DNA from: an uncultured Clostridia bacterium
Lineage (GTDB): Bacteria > Bacillota > Clostridia > Christensenellales > UBA1242
Reading direction: 5' to 3'
Assembly (NCBI GenBank): GCA_937895935.1
Contig: CALBKX010000024.1
Span: 76,515-140,514, forward strand
DNA: 64,000 nucleotides
The position numbers and the translations under genes were made by a program. Positions 33,276 to 42,067 of this stretch are shown here, in pieces (positions within the stretch are counted from its first letter, which is position 1; each line of letters opens with the position of its first letter). The notes below the pieces were generated by a model. That model had not been told where the DNA came from. It was given only the letters and a program-made list of their open reading frames with translations, and made no database searches.

Positions 33276-35880
33276 AAAAAAGGTAAAATATGAACCTTCT
33301 GATATGATGCAACATTATTTAAGAACAAAAGACCAATATAGTGATTGTGTTTTGTTTTATCGGTTAGGGGATTTTTACGAATTATTTTTTGATGACGCTG
33401 TCACTATGTCAAAAGTTTTAGATTTAACATTGACTGGCAAAGAATGGGGAATGCCAGAAAGAGCACCTATGTGTGGTATTCCTTATCATGCAGTTGATAA
33501 TTACATAAACAAACTAATAAATCTTGGTTATAAAATAGCAATATGTGAACAAACTTCAACTCCACAAAAAGGGAAAATTGTAGAAAGGGAAGTTGTAAGA
33601 GTAATTACTGCAGGCACTGTAGTTGATGCAGGAGTTATTGATGAAAACAGTTATAATTATATTTGTTCCGTTTATCAAAATGATAACAAGATAGGTGTTG
33701 CTCTATGTGAACTTACAACAGGAAAATTTGTTATTGCTGATTATGACGGCGAAAATTGTTTTGATAAATTAAATGATTTTTTAGTTAGATCTATGCCTTC
33801 AGAAATAATATGCAAGCATAATTATAATTTACGTAACTTATTATCTTCTGTTAAATTAAATATTCTTCCTGAATTTACAGAATATAACGAAGAAAAATTT
33901 TCAGCCAATTTAGCAAATGAATTACTTACAAAATATTTTGGCGTTAATTTTGAATCAAAATATGATTTAAAAAATTATAACTATGGTCAAATAGCAGGAG
34001 GCGCATTACTTGCTTATCTTGAAGAAACTCAAAAACGTTCTTTAGTTCATATCAATAAAATAGAAAAAGAAAAATCTTCTGATTTTATGCAAATTGATTT
34101 AAATACTAGAAGAAATCTAGAAATTCTAGAAACGTTAAAAGATAGAAGGAAAAAAGGGTCGTTAATCTCAGTAATAGATAAAACTAAAACCACTATGGGT
34201 ACAAGATTAATGAAATCTTGGCTTTTTGAACCACTATATAATGAACAAGAAATAAACGGACGTTTAGATGCTGTTGAAGAGTTAATAAAAAAATTAATGA
34301 CTCGTGATGAAATAAAAGATATTTTATGTAAAGTTACTGACATTGAAAGAATATCAGGAAGAATTGCTTATGGCAATTTTACACCTAAGGATGCTGTTTC
34401 TTTAAGAGTTACTTTAGCACTTTTCCCTAAATTGTTTGATTTGTTATCTAAATTTGATAATGCAAAATTAAAAGCGTTCAAAAATATGTTGCCTGATTTT
34501 ACCGAGATTACTCAAATATTGAACAATGCTTTTGTAGAACAGCCACCTGCAATTTTAAGTGGGGGCGGATTTATAAAAAATGGTTTTAATAAGGAATTGG
34601 ATGAGTATAGAAGTATAAAGTCAAACGTTGAAAAATGGATATCAAAACTAGAAGTAAAAGAAAAAGAATTGACTGGAATTAAAAATTTAAAAATTGGTTT
34701 CAATAGGGTTTATGGATATTATATTGAAATTAATAAAATGTTCTCCGCAGACGTACCAGTTCGTTATACAAGAAAACAAACAGTAGCAAATTGTGACAGA
34801 TATTTAACTGATGAACTTCGTGATTTACAAATTAAAATTGAAAATGCAGATGAAAATTCTATAAAATTAGAACAAACTATTTTTAAGGAAATTAGAGAAA
34901 AATTATTGCAAAATTGTTCAAAAATACAAACTGCTTCAAAAATTGTTGCTGAATTAGATTGTTTGTTATCTTTTGCAGAATTAGCGGTAAAAAATAATTA
35001 TATAAAACCGAAAGTAAGTTCAAAAATCAATCACATTTTAATTGAAGAAGGAAGACATCCTGTGGTTGAAGAATTAAACAAAAACTCATCATTTATTCCT
35101 AATGATACACTTTTGGACTGTAATGATAATAAAATTATGATTATAACTGGCCCTAATATGGCTGGTAAAAGCACTTATATGCGACAAGTTGCTGTTATAA
35201 CACTGCTTGCACACATTGGTTGTTTTGTGCCTGCAAAAAGGGCTGAAATATCGTTAACTGACAGAATTTTTACTCGTGTTGGTGCAAGTGATGACTTAGC
35301 TGTTGGACAGTCTACATTTATGGTTGAAATGATGGAGGTAGCAAACATTTTAAATAATGCAACAAATAAGAGTTTGGTTGTTTTGGATGAAATAGGTCGT
35401 GGAACATCAACATATGACGGATTATCTATCGCTTGGGCTGTTGTAGAAGAAATAGCCACAAAAATGAATTGTAAAACTATGTTTGCAACACATTATCACG
35501 AATTGACCGAACTTGAAGGTTTTATGGATGGTGTAAAAAATTATCAAATACTTATTAAAGAAATAAATGGTCAATTAGTTTTTCTTAGAAAAATACAACG
35601 TGGCGGGGCAAATAGGAGTTATGGAATTGAGGTTGCAGAACTTGCTGGTGTTAATAAATCTGTCATTGATAGAGCAAAAACAATTTCTATTGAATTAGAA
35701 AAAAATGATTTATCTAACCATATAGTTAAAAATGTTTCACAAAATCCCGAAGAAACTGTTGAGAAAGAAAAATCTTATACAAATGTTATAGCGATATTAA
35801 AAGACATTGATGTTAATAAAATAACGCCACTTGGTGCTTTTGAAACACTATGTGATTTAGTTCAAAAAGTAAAAGGATAA
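33265..35880 (+). CDS. mutS: DNA mismatch repair protein MutS
   Basis: Mismatch-recognition ATPase of 871 aa. The start is the ATG at 33265, behind GGAAGAG, inside the end of miaB. The mismatch-binding F-x-E is F37-Y-E39 in GDFYELFF. The connector, lever and clamp domains follow, then the ATPase with Walker A GPNMAGKSTYMRQ (about 627-640), the ST-motif and VVLDEIGRGTSTYDG, and the final helix-turn-helix. The protein is complete. In many Firmicutes mutL follows directly; here a zinc-ribbon membrane protein gene is between the two. Confidence 0.96.
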   Translation: MASEKKVKYEPSDMMQHYLRTKDQYSDCVLFYRLGDFYELFFDDAVTMSKVLDLTLTGKEWGMPERAPMCGIPYHAVDNYINKLINLGYKIAICEQTSTPQKGKIVEREVVRVITAGTVVDAGVIDENSYNYICSVYQNDNKIGVALCELTTGKFVIADYDGENCFDKLNDFLVRSMPSEIICKHNYNLRNLLSSVKLNILPEFTEYNEEKFSANLANELLTKYFGVNFESKYDLKNYNYGQIAGGALLAYLEETQKRSLVHINKIEKEKSSDFMQIDLNTRRNLEILETLKDRRKKGSLISVIDKTKTTMGTRLMKSWLFEPLYNEQEINGRLDAVEELIKKLMTRDEIKDILCKVTDIERISGRIAYGNFTPKDAVSLRVTLALFPKLFDLLSKFDNAKLKAFKNMLPDFTEITQILNNAFVEQPPAILSGGGFIKNGFNKELDEYRSIKSNVEKWISKLEVKEKELTGIKNLKIGFNRVYGYYIEINKMFSADVPVRYTRKQTVANCDRYLTDELRDLQIKIENADENSIKLEQTIFKEIREKLLQNCSKIQTASKIVAELDCLLSFAELAVKNNYIKPKVSSKINHILIEEGRHPVVEELNKNSSFIPNDTLLDCNDNKIMIITGPNMAGKSTYMRQVAVITLLAHIGCFVPAKRAEISLTDRIFTRVGASDDLAVGQSTFMVEMMEVANILNNATNKSLVVLDEIGRGTSTYDGLSIAWAVVEEIATKMNCKTMFATHYHELTELEGFMDGVKNYQILIKEINGQLVFLRKIQRGGANRSYGIEVAELAGVNKSVIDRAKTISIELEKNDLSNHIVKNVSQNPEETVEKEKSYTNVIAILKDIDVNKITPLGAFETLCDLVQKVKG

Positions 35881-35882
35881 TA

Positions 35883-37040
35883 ATGGAAAAAAACTTAAAG
35901 CGAAAATATAACTTTTATATAAATATAAATAAAATACTTGCATTCTTTTTTATATTAGTTTTTATAACTTCTATAGTTATGTTTTTTGTAGTTGTTGGCG
36001 TAGATTCTTTATCGGAGTGGATTAAGTATTTTTTTGCTCTTTCTCCACTTTTTATACTGCCATTAAGCATATTTGGTGCTATTGCCGGTTTAAGTAACTT
36101 TTATTTTAAAAGCTTAAAAACTAATATTTATAACGAATTGAGCAAAAAGTTTGAACAAGATTTAATTGATTTTAAAATTGAAGAATTAAACAATTACAAA
36201 ACATGGGAAGTGTATTATAAGCAATTAGATTTAGAAAACATTAGACAACAAACTCTTATAAAATTAAAAGATATTTTTGTTCAAGAACAATTTAAGAGTT
36301 ATAATGAAATAGATTCTTTTAAAAAGCATATTGATTTATACAAAAAGACAATTAATAAAAATTTAATTGATGCTATTTTATTAGATTATAATAACAAGCT
36401 TATTGAAGTTTTAAAAACAAACTATCCAAATACTTTTAAAGAATTGTATTATGATATAGAATTTAGAATGGTTGAAAGAATTGTTTTAAGTTATATCAAC
36501 GGCAAATCAACATTATCAGAAAATATTTTATATGGTCCTGATGATAATTATCCATATAAACCAATTGTAATTGATTTAGATTACTTTCTTAATGATCGTC
36601 TTAGTTACGATAAATATATTAGAACCGGTAAAGATATTAGAAAAATAAAAATAAGCATTCCAAATAAAACCCAAATAGATAAACTAAATGCATATCGTGA
36701 ATTTTGTATTGATTGTGCTAATACAGAAAGTATTTCATATTCAGAATCAATATCAAAAGCAAATTATTATTCAAGCTGTTTGGACAATTATCTTTTAGAA
36801 GACGAAAGATTAAAAAAATTACAATTGCCTAGCAATTTAAATAGTGATAAACTTATTAAAGAAAGTCAAGCAAAAAGAACTAATTATATTAGTCAAAACT
36901 TTCAAAGCTACAGATATAGAAATCATTGTTGGAACTGCAAGACTCCAATAAATGAAGATTGGTTTAAATCATCTGTAAAATGTAGCAAATGCGGTTATTT
37001 CAAGTGTAGAAATTGTGGTCGCTGTTTTTGTGATAAATGA
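35883..37040 (+). CDS. Membrane protein with C-terminal zinc-ribbon cluster (unknown)
   Basis: I do not recognise this 385-aa protein. Two hydrophobic helices are near the N terminus (about 15-42 and 50-72). A long helical, charged region follows (about 85-330), and eight or nine cysteines are packed into the last 40 residues (CWNC ... CSKCGYFKCRNCGRCFC), a pattern typical of paired zinc ribbons. It begins 2 bases after mutS and ends 22 before mutL, so it is co-transcribed with mismatch repair. A role in repair is not supported by any motif. The cysteine cluster would be cytoplasmic if both helices form a hairpin. Confidence 0.75.
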   Translation: MEKNLKRKYNFYININKILAFFFILVFITSIVMFFVVVGVDSLSEWIKYFFALSPLFILPLSIFGAIAGLSNFYFKSLKTNIYNELSKKFEQDLIDFKIEELNNYKTWEVYYKQLDLENIRQQTLIKLKDIFVQEQFKSYNEIDSFKKHIDLYKKTINKNLIDAILLDYNNKLIEVLKTNYPNTFKELYYDIEFRMVERIVLSYINGKSTLSENILYGPDDNYPYKPIVIDLDYFLNDRLSYDKYIRTGKDIRKIKISIPNKTQIDKLNAYREFCIDCANTESISYSESISKANYYSSCLDNYLLEDERLKKLQLPSNLNSDKLIKESQAKRTNYISQNFQSYRYRNHCWNCKTPINEDWFKSSVKCSKCGYFKCRNCGRCFCDK

Positions 37041-37061
37041 TGAACAAAAGAAGGAAATATT

Positions 37062-38990
37062 ATGTCAATAAAAATATTAAGTAAAAATGTTATAAATCAA
37101 ATTTCAGCCGGTGAAGTAGTTGAAAAACCTGCCTCCATAGTTAAAGAATTAGTTGAAAATAGTATTGATGCTGGTGCAACAGAAATAGTTATAGAAATTA
37201 AAAACGGTGGGATAGATTACATTTCCGTACAAGATAATGGAACGGGAATTAATTCAAATGAAATAAAACTAGCATTCACACCACATGCAACAAGCAAATT
37301 AGAAAAAATAGATGATTTAAATAGCATTGCAACAATGGGTTTCAGAGGAGAAGCGTTAGCTACAATTTCTGCCGTTAGCAAAGTTACTTTAATTACAAAA
37401 ACAGAAAACGAAGATATTGGCACAATGGTTTATTTAGAAGGTGGAGAAGAAATATATCAAAAGGAAGTTGCCACAGTAAAAGGAACTAAAATTCAAGTAG
37501 AAAATATATTTTATAACACTCCTGCTAGATTAAAGTTTTTAAGGAAACCAAAAACCGAAGAGAATGAAATAACTAATTATGTAGAAAAATTAATACTAGG
37601 AAATAGAAATGTTGCTTTTAAATATATAGTTGACAACAAATTAATATATAACACCATATCTAGTAATACGCATGATAAAATATATACTATATATGGAAGA
37701 GAAGTTGCAGACAATATGTTGCAAGTTGATTACAACTCTGGTGAATATTTTGTTACTGGATTTATATCAAAACCAGAATTTGCGAAAGCGAATAGAACAT
37801 ATCAGAATTTATTTGTGAATAACAGATTTTGCAATAACGCATTAGTAAGTACCGCAGTTTCCAATGCTTATGAAAACTTTACAATGAAAGGTAAATTTCC
37901 AGTTTATGTATTGTATTTAAATTTGCCACAAAATGAAGTAGATGTAAATGTTCATCCAAATAAACTTGAGGTTAAATTTGAAAACACACAAAAAATATAT
38001 CGAGTATTTTTTGATGCAGTATTTAAAGCACTATCTGATTTTAATCATATACGCACAATTAACAGTGACCAAGAATCTACTCAAAATTTAAATGATTCAG
38101 TATTAAATAATCCACTTACTGATGTTAAAAAAGAGGGTGTAAGTTTTTCCGATGCTGAGAAAAGAGAGGAATTTGATAGATTAATAAATGAGTATTCTAA
38201 TAGTATAGTTGATTCAAAAAACTCAACAGGCTCGTACGATTTCAGAACTGACAATCGAATTATACCTTCTATTGAAATCGAGGCTGAAAATAAACCAATT
38301 ATTGAAAATAATGTATATGTAATAAATGATGATAATGATAAATCTGCTACCCAAATAAATGAAGATAATATCGAAGTTCATAAAGTTTTGCAAGAAGATT
38401 TTAAATCAGTTTTAGCTTTAGATTACAAAATGATTGGTGTTGCTTTCAATACATATTTAATAATAGAATTTGAAGATAAACTTTTTTTAATAGACCAACA
38501 CGCTTGTCATGAAAGACAAAGATATGATGAAATAATGAATCAAATTAATAGCAATTCGCTAAAAGTACAAGATTTGTTAATTCCTTTCATAATAAAAGTT
38601 AATCAAAATGAATCAAACTTTTTAATGAATAATTTATCTGTTTTAAACTCTTTTGGAATAGATATTTCTGAATTTGGTTATAATACTTTTAAAGTTTCTA
38701 GTGTGCCATTATTAATTTTAGATATGGACTTAAATATGTTCTTTGATGAAATGTTTGATAATTTGAATTCATTTGCAAAAACACCTCAAGATACAATTAA
38801 ATCAAGATTTATGCAAATGGCTTGTAAATCTGCAGTAAAAGGTGGCGATCATTTAAGTGATTTAGAAATAAAATCATTATTAGATACGGTCAAAACAAAA
38901 ACTGAGATTTTGTTATGTCCACATGGAAGACCAATTGTTGTTGAAATAACCAAAAACCAAATAGAAAAATGGTTTAAAAGGATAGTTTAA
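37062..38990 (+). CDS. mutL: DNA mismatch repair protein MutL
   Basis: A 642-aa GHKL ATPase and endonuclease. The N-terminal motifs VENSIDAGA, DNGTGI and GFRGEAL are present and the linker (about 335-440) is polar. The C-terminal domain has the endonuclease signature DQHACHERQRYDE (DQHA-x2-E-x4-E type), ACKSAVKGGD and the zinc-site-like CPHGRP. It therefore belongs to the nicking MutL type found in bacteria without MutH. An AGAAGGA site precedes the ATG. The TAA overlaps the miaA ATG by one base. Confidence 0.95.
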   Translation: MSIKILSKNVINQISAGEVVEKPASIVKELVENSIDAGATEIVIEIKNGGIDYISVQDNGTGINSNEIKLAFTPHATSKLEKIDDLNSIATMGFRGEALATISAVSKVTLITKTENEDIGTMVYLEGGEEIYQKEVATVKGTKIQVENIFYNTPARLKFLRKPKTEENEITNYVEKLILGNRNVAFKYIVDNKLIYNTISSNTHDKIYTIYGREVADNMLQVDYNSGEYFVTGFISKPEFAKANRTYQNLFVNNRFCNNALVSTAVSNAYENFTMKGKFPVYVLYLNLPQNEVDVNVHPNKLEVKFENTQKIYRVFFDAVFKALSDFNHIRTINSDQESTQNLNDSVLNNPLTDVKKEGVSFSDAEKREEFDRLINEYSNSIVDSKNSTGSYDFRTDNRIIPSIEIEAENKPIIENNVYVINDDNDKSATQINEDNIEVHKVLQEDFKSVLALDYKMIGVAFNTYLIIEFEDKLFLIDQHACHERQRYDEIMNQINSNSLKVQDLLIPFIIKVNQNESNFLMNNLSVLNSFGIDISEFGYNTFKVSSVPLLILDMDLNMFFDEMFDNLNSFAKTPQDTIKSRFMQMACKSAVKGGDHLSDLEIKSLLDTVKTKTEILLCPHGRPIVVEITKNQIEKWFKRIV

Positions 38991-39871
38991 TGCAAAACGT
39001 TATTGTGTTATATGGACCAACTGCAGTAGGAAAGTCTGCTATTGCTGTTGAACTTGCTAAACTAGTTAATGGTGAAATTATTTCTGCGGATTCTATGCAA
39101 ATATATAAACATTTAAATATAGGCTCTGCTAAAATTACCAAAGAAGAAATGGATGGAATTAAACATCATTTGCTAGATATTAAAGAACCTACTGAAGAAT
39201 ATTCTGTAAGTGAATTTTGCCAAGATTCAAAAAACAAAATTAAAGAGATTTTATCTAGAGGACATCAACCAATTATAGTTGGCGGTACAGGTCTTTATCT
39301 AAAAGCGTTAATTGAAGGATATGATTTTGCAAATACTTCTAAAAATGAGCAATTTAGAAAGGAATTAGAACAATATTCTAATGATAAACTTTATAATAAA
39401 ATTTTAAATATTGAAGGAAAATGTGAGATAGATAAAAACAATAAAAGGCGTTTAATTCGATATTTAGAAATTTTAAAATATGGAAAAACTTTAAATAAAA
39501 ATATTGATAGTGATTACAACTATAAAATTTTTGCTATTGTTGATGATAGGCAAAAAATTTATGATAGAATTAATAATAGAGTAGATAGAATGATAAATAA
39601 TGGGTTGCTAGATGAAGCAAAATTTCTCTTGGGTTTAAATCTGCCAGAAAGTAATCAAGCAATTAAAGCAATTGGATATAAGGAGTTGTTTCCTTATTTA
39701 CAAAATCAAGATAGTCTTGATAACTGTTTAAACCTTTTAAAGCAAAAGTCAAGAAACTATGCAAAAAGACAATTTACATTTATTAATCAATTTGATAATG
39801 TTGTAATCATTAATTTTCAAGGGATAAAAGAAACGACAAACTTAATTGCAAAAAATTTGGAGAATAAATAA
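38990..39871 (+). CDS. miaA: tRNA dimethylallyltransferase
   Basis: Adds the isopentenyl group to A37 of tRNAs reading UNN codons; MiaB, encoded at 32139, continues the modification. The P-loop GPTAVGKSAIAV (about 8-19), SADSMQIYKHLNIGSAK, HHLLDI, GGTGLYLKAL and the late IKAIGYKE helix are all in place. At 293 aa it is near the usual length. It starts by TAATG overlap with mutL and ends in the same way with the next gene, so the whole mutS-mutL-miaA unit is coupled. Confidence 0.96.
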   Translation: MQNVIVLYGPTAVGKSAIAVELAKLVNGEIISADSMQIYKHLNIGSAKITKEEMDGIKHHLLDIKEPTEEYSVSEFCQDSKNKIKEILSRGHQPIIVGGTGLYLKALIEGYDFANTSKNEQFRKELEQYSNDKLYNKILNIEGKCEIDKNNKRRLIRYLEILKYGKTLNKNIDSDYNYKIFAIVDDRQKIYDRINNRVDRMINNGLLDEAKFLLGLNLPESNQAIKAIGYKELFPYLQNQDSLDNCLNLLKQKSRNYAKRQFTFINQFDNVVIINFQGIKETTNLIAKNLENK

Positions 39872-41124
39872 TGGATAAAAAAATATTTTTAAAAGAATGT
39901 GAAAATGATTTAAAGGATAGGTTTGATGAATTAGATGAGATTGCATTTTTTAATCAGAAAAAAATTTTAAACGCTTTTCAAAAACAAAAAGTCGCTTTAA
40001 GACATTTTTATGGTTCAACAGGTTATGGATATGATGATTCAGGGAAAGAAGTCTTAAATAAAATTTATGCTGAAGTTTTTGGCGCCGATTCTGCAATTGT
40101 TTCGCCATTAATAACCTGCGGAACTCATGCAATATTTTTGTGTCTTGCATCTATACTTAGACCAAATGATGTGTTATTGTCAGTCACTGGTTCTCCTTAC
40201 GACACTTTAATTGACTGTATTAAAGGGACTAAGTCAGATATTGGCAGTTTAAAAGATTTCAATATCAAATATGAACAAGTGGATTTAAAAGATGACAAAA
40301 TAGATACTCTAGAAGCTTTAAACAAAATAAAAGAATTAAAGCCAAAAATTGTTTATTTGCAACGTTCGAGAGGATATGGCTGGAGAAAGCCACTCTCTAT
40401 AGATGATTTTAAATATATATTTGAAGAAATAAGAAAAATAAATAAAGATTGTTTTATTATGGTTGATAATTGCTACGGAGAATTTGTAGAAAAACAAGAA
40501 CCCTCAGGTGTTGGGGCGGATATTGTTGTAGGCTCATTATGCAAAAATCCTGGTGGTGGTATTGTTCCTACTGGTGCTTATATTGCAGGTACTTTTAGAG
40601 CAATTAGCCTTATTGAAAAAAGACTAACAGCGCCTTCAGTAGGTATTGAAGTTGGAAGTTATGAACCCGGATATAGATTGTTTTTCCAAGGATTGTTTAT
40701 TTCTCCTAACGTTGTAAAAAATGCAATTAAAGGTGCATACTTAATTGGCAGAGTTATGGAAAAACTTGGCTATGAAGTACTGCCATCATCTAAGGAACAA
40801 AGTTTTGATATAATTAAATCCATAAAATTTAAATCTGCAGAAGAATTAATTAAGTTTGTGCAATTAGTACAAAAATATAGCCCTGTTGATAGCGATGCTG
40901 TCCCAATGCCTTGGGATATGCCGGGATATTCAGATCAAGTAATAATGGCTGCGGGAACATTTGTACAAGGTGCTTCCATAGAAATGTCTTGTGATAGTCC
41001 TATTAAGGCACCTTACGTAGCATATTTTCAAGGTGGCTTAACTTATGAACATATTAAGATTGTAGCCGAAAACCTAATTGATGCTTATAAAAACACTGAA
41101 ACTTCAACTTTAATTGAAGTTTAA
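39871..41124 (+). CDS. PLP-dependent lyase, methionine gamma-lyase/aluminium-resistance (YnbB) family
   Basis: A 417-aa fold-type I PLP enzyme of the family annotated 'aluminium resistance protein' or 'methionine gamma-lyase family'. Typical blocks are FYGSTGYGYDDSG near residue 48, SPLITCGTHAI, LQRSRGYGWRKPL, MVDNCYGEFVE and the PLP-lysine region GSLCKNPGGGIVPTGAYIAG (about 223-242). In B. subtilis ynbB also lies near miaA and mutL (hfq-ynb region), so the order is conserved. The true substrate of this family is not settled. It is the last gene of the miaB operon. Confidence 0.9.
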   Translation: MDKKIFLKECENDLKDRFDELDEIAFFNQKKILNAFQKQKVALRHFYGSTGYGYDDSGKEVLNKIYAEVFGADSAIVSPLITCGTHAIFLCLASILRPNDVLLSVTGSPYDTLIDCIKGTKSDIGSLKDFNIKYEQVDLKDDKIDTLEALNKIKELKPKIVYLQRSRGYGWRKPLSIDDFKYIFEEIRKINKDCFIMVDNCYGEFVEKQEPSGVGADIVVGSLCKNPGGGIVPTGAYIAGTFRAISLIEKRLTAPSVGIEVGSYEPGYRLFFQGLFISPNVVKNAIKGAYLIGRVMEKLGYEVLPSSKEQSFDIIKSIKFKSAEELIKFVQLVQKYSPVDSDAVPMPWDMPGYSDQVIMAAGTFVQGASIEMSCDSPIKAPYVAYFQGGLTYEHIKIVAENLIDAYKNTETSTLIEV

Positions 41125-41144
41125 ATACTTACATTTATGTAAGT
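41099..41144. repeat. Two tandem hairpins at the end of the miaB operon
   Basis: AAACTTCAA-N6-TTGAAGTTT (41099-41122) spans the last codons, and ACTTACAT-TT-ATGTAAGT (41127-41144) follows the stop. Neither has a T run, so they could protect the 3' end of the message rather than terminate it. Confidence 0.55.
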
Positions 41145-41237
41145 GCTCGCTTGTTTGTCAAAAAGCGATGGCTAAGAACAGATGGATATAACATTAAAAT
41201 GAGTCAAAATTTCTTTAAAATATGATTTTTATACTAC

Positions 41238-41284
41238 AAAAAAACAAGGTAAAACCAAATTTCAATTTTGCCTTGTTTTTTGTT
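41238..41284. terminator. Bidirectional terminator between the miaB operon and lexA
   Basis: AAAAACAAGGTAAAA pairs with TTTTGCCTTGTTTTT with one mismatch, and A and T runs lie on both sides. It serves the convergent plus-strand operon and lexA. Confidence 0.8.
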
Positions 41285-41290
41285 TAAAAA

Positions 41291-41899
41291 TTAAAAACGT
41301 TTAATACAACCAATAACTTTTCCTAAAATTTTACAGTCAATTGTAATTATTGGCTTATATAATTCATTTTGAGGTTGAAGTCTAACAAATTGTCCATCTT
41401 TGTAAAAATTTTTTACAGTAGCATAACCATCAATGTATGCAACGACAATATCACCATTTTCAGCATCTTGTTGTTTTTTTACAACGACATAATCACCATC
41501 GTCAATTCCTATGTTTATCATACTGTCACCAGCAACTTTAAGCATAAACAATTCCTGATTTGTACCAAAAACAGATTTACTCATAATAAATTCTTCTTCA
41601 ACATTTTCAAAAGCTAAAATAGGTGAGCCTGCTGCAACTTTTCCTATAAGTGGAATGCAGGTGACATCATTTTTACGTTCTTGTTTGTTTTGAACATAAT
41701 TAATGCTTCGAGATTTATTGTCATGTTTCACTATTAAATTTTTTTCTACCAAGCGATCAACATATTTTTTTACTGAGTTTGTTGATTTTATATTTACACC
41801 TGAAGATATTTCTCTATATGATGGAGGAAAGCCGTTGTCATTAGTATAATTTTTAATAAATTCAAAAATTTGAGCTTCCTTCAAATCTCCCTTTTTCAT
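41291..41899 (-). CDS. lexA: SOS repressor LexA
   Basis: A 202-aa repressor with self-cleaving serine protease domain. The start is the ATG at 41899, because a GGGGG site lies upstream; a start at 41914 would bury it. The N-terminal winged helix (SYREISSGVNIKSTNSVKKYVDRL, about 27-50, shown in part) binds operators. Cleavage would occur between A90 and G91 (KVAAGSP), with catalytic S126 (GDSM) and K163 (TVKNFY), spaced 37 apart as in known LexA. The gene has a near-perfect promoter about 110 bases upstream, and a candidate operator over the -35 box suggests autorepression. Confidence 0.94.
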   Translation of the reverse strand: MKKGDLKEAQIFEFIKNYTNDNGFPPSYREISSGVNIKSTNSVKKYVDRLVEKNLIVKHDNKSRSINYVQNKQERKNDVTCIPLIGKVAAGSPILAFENVEEEFIMSKSVFGTNQELFMLKVAGDSMINIGIDDGDYVVVKKQQDAENGDIVVAYIDGYATVKNFYKDGQFVRLQPQNELYKPIITIDCKILGKVIGCIKRF

Positions 41900-41958
41900 A
41901 ATTAAAACCCCCATATTTTATTTTTATTTAAAGTTAATTTAGGCTTAACGGCAAAATT

Positions 41959-41976
41959 TTGGTAGTATTATACCAA
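41959..41976. promoter_or_regulatory. Inverted repeat in the lexA leader
   Basis: TTGGTA-N6-TACCAA. On the minus strand it contains TATAAT, so it could be the operator of a second lexA promoter, with TTTACC 16 bases upstream as a poor -35 box. It is distinct from the LexA-like word at 42038. Confidence 0.35.
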
Positions 41977-42011
41977 ACTAAAAACAAAGGTAAAATCTTA
42001 AAAGTAATTTC

Positions 42012-42040
42012 ATTATATAACATATTTTTTATAAAGTCAA
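42012..42040 (-). promoter_or_regulatory. Predicted lexA promoter
   Basis: On the minus strand: TTGACT (42040-42035), 17 bases, perfect TATAAT (42017-42012). The leader to the lexA start is about 105 bases. Confidence 0.7.
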
Positions 42041-42050
42041 ACATTTGTTT
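42038..42050. promoter_or_regulatory. Candidate LexA operator, lexA
   Basis: CAAACATTTGTTT, nearly palindromic. Its complement holds ACAAATGTTTG, identical to the word at the recA promoter, and in both cases it overlaps the first bases of the -35 box. Confidence 0.55.
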
Positions 42051-42067
42051 ACTTTTTTTTATTTTAA

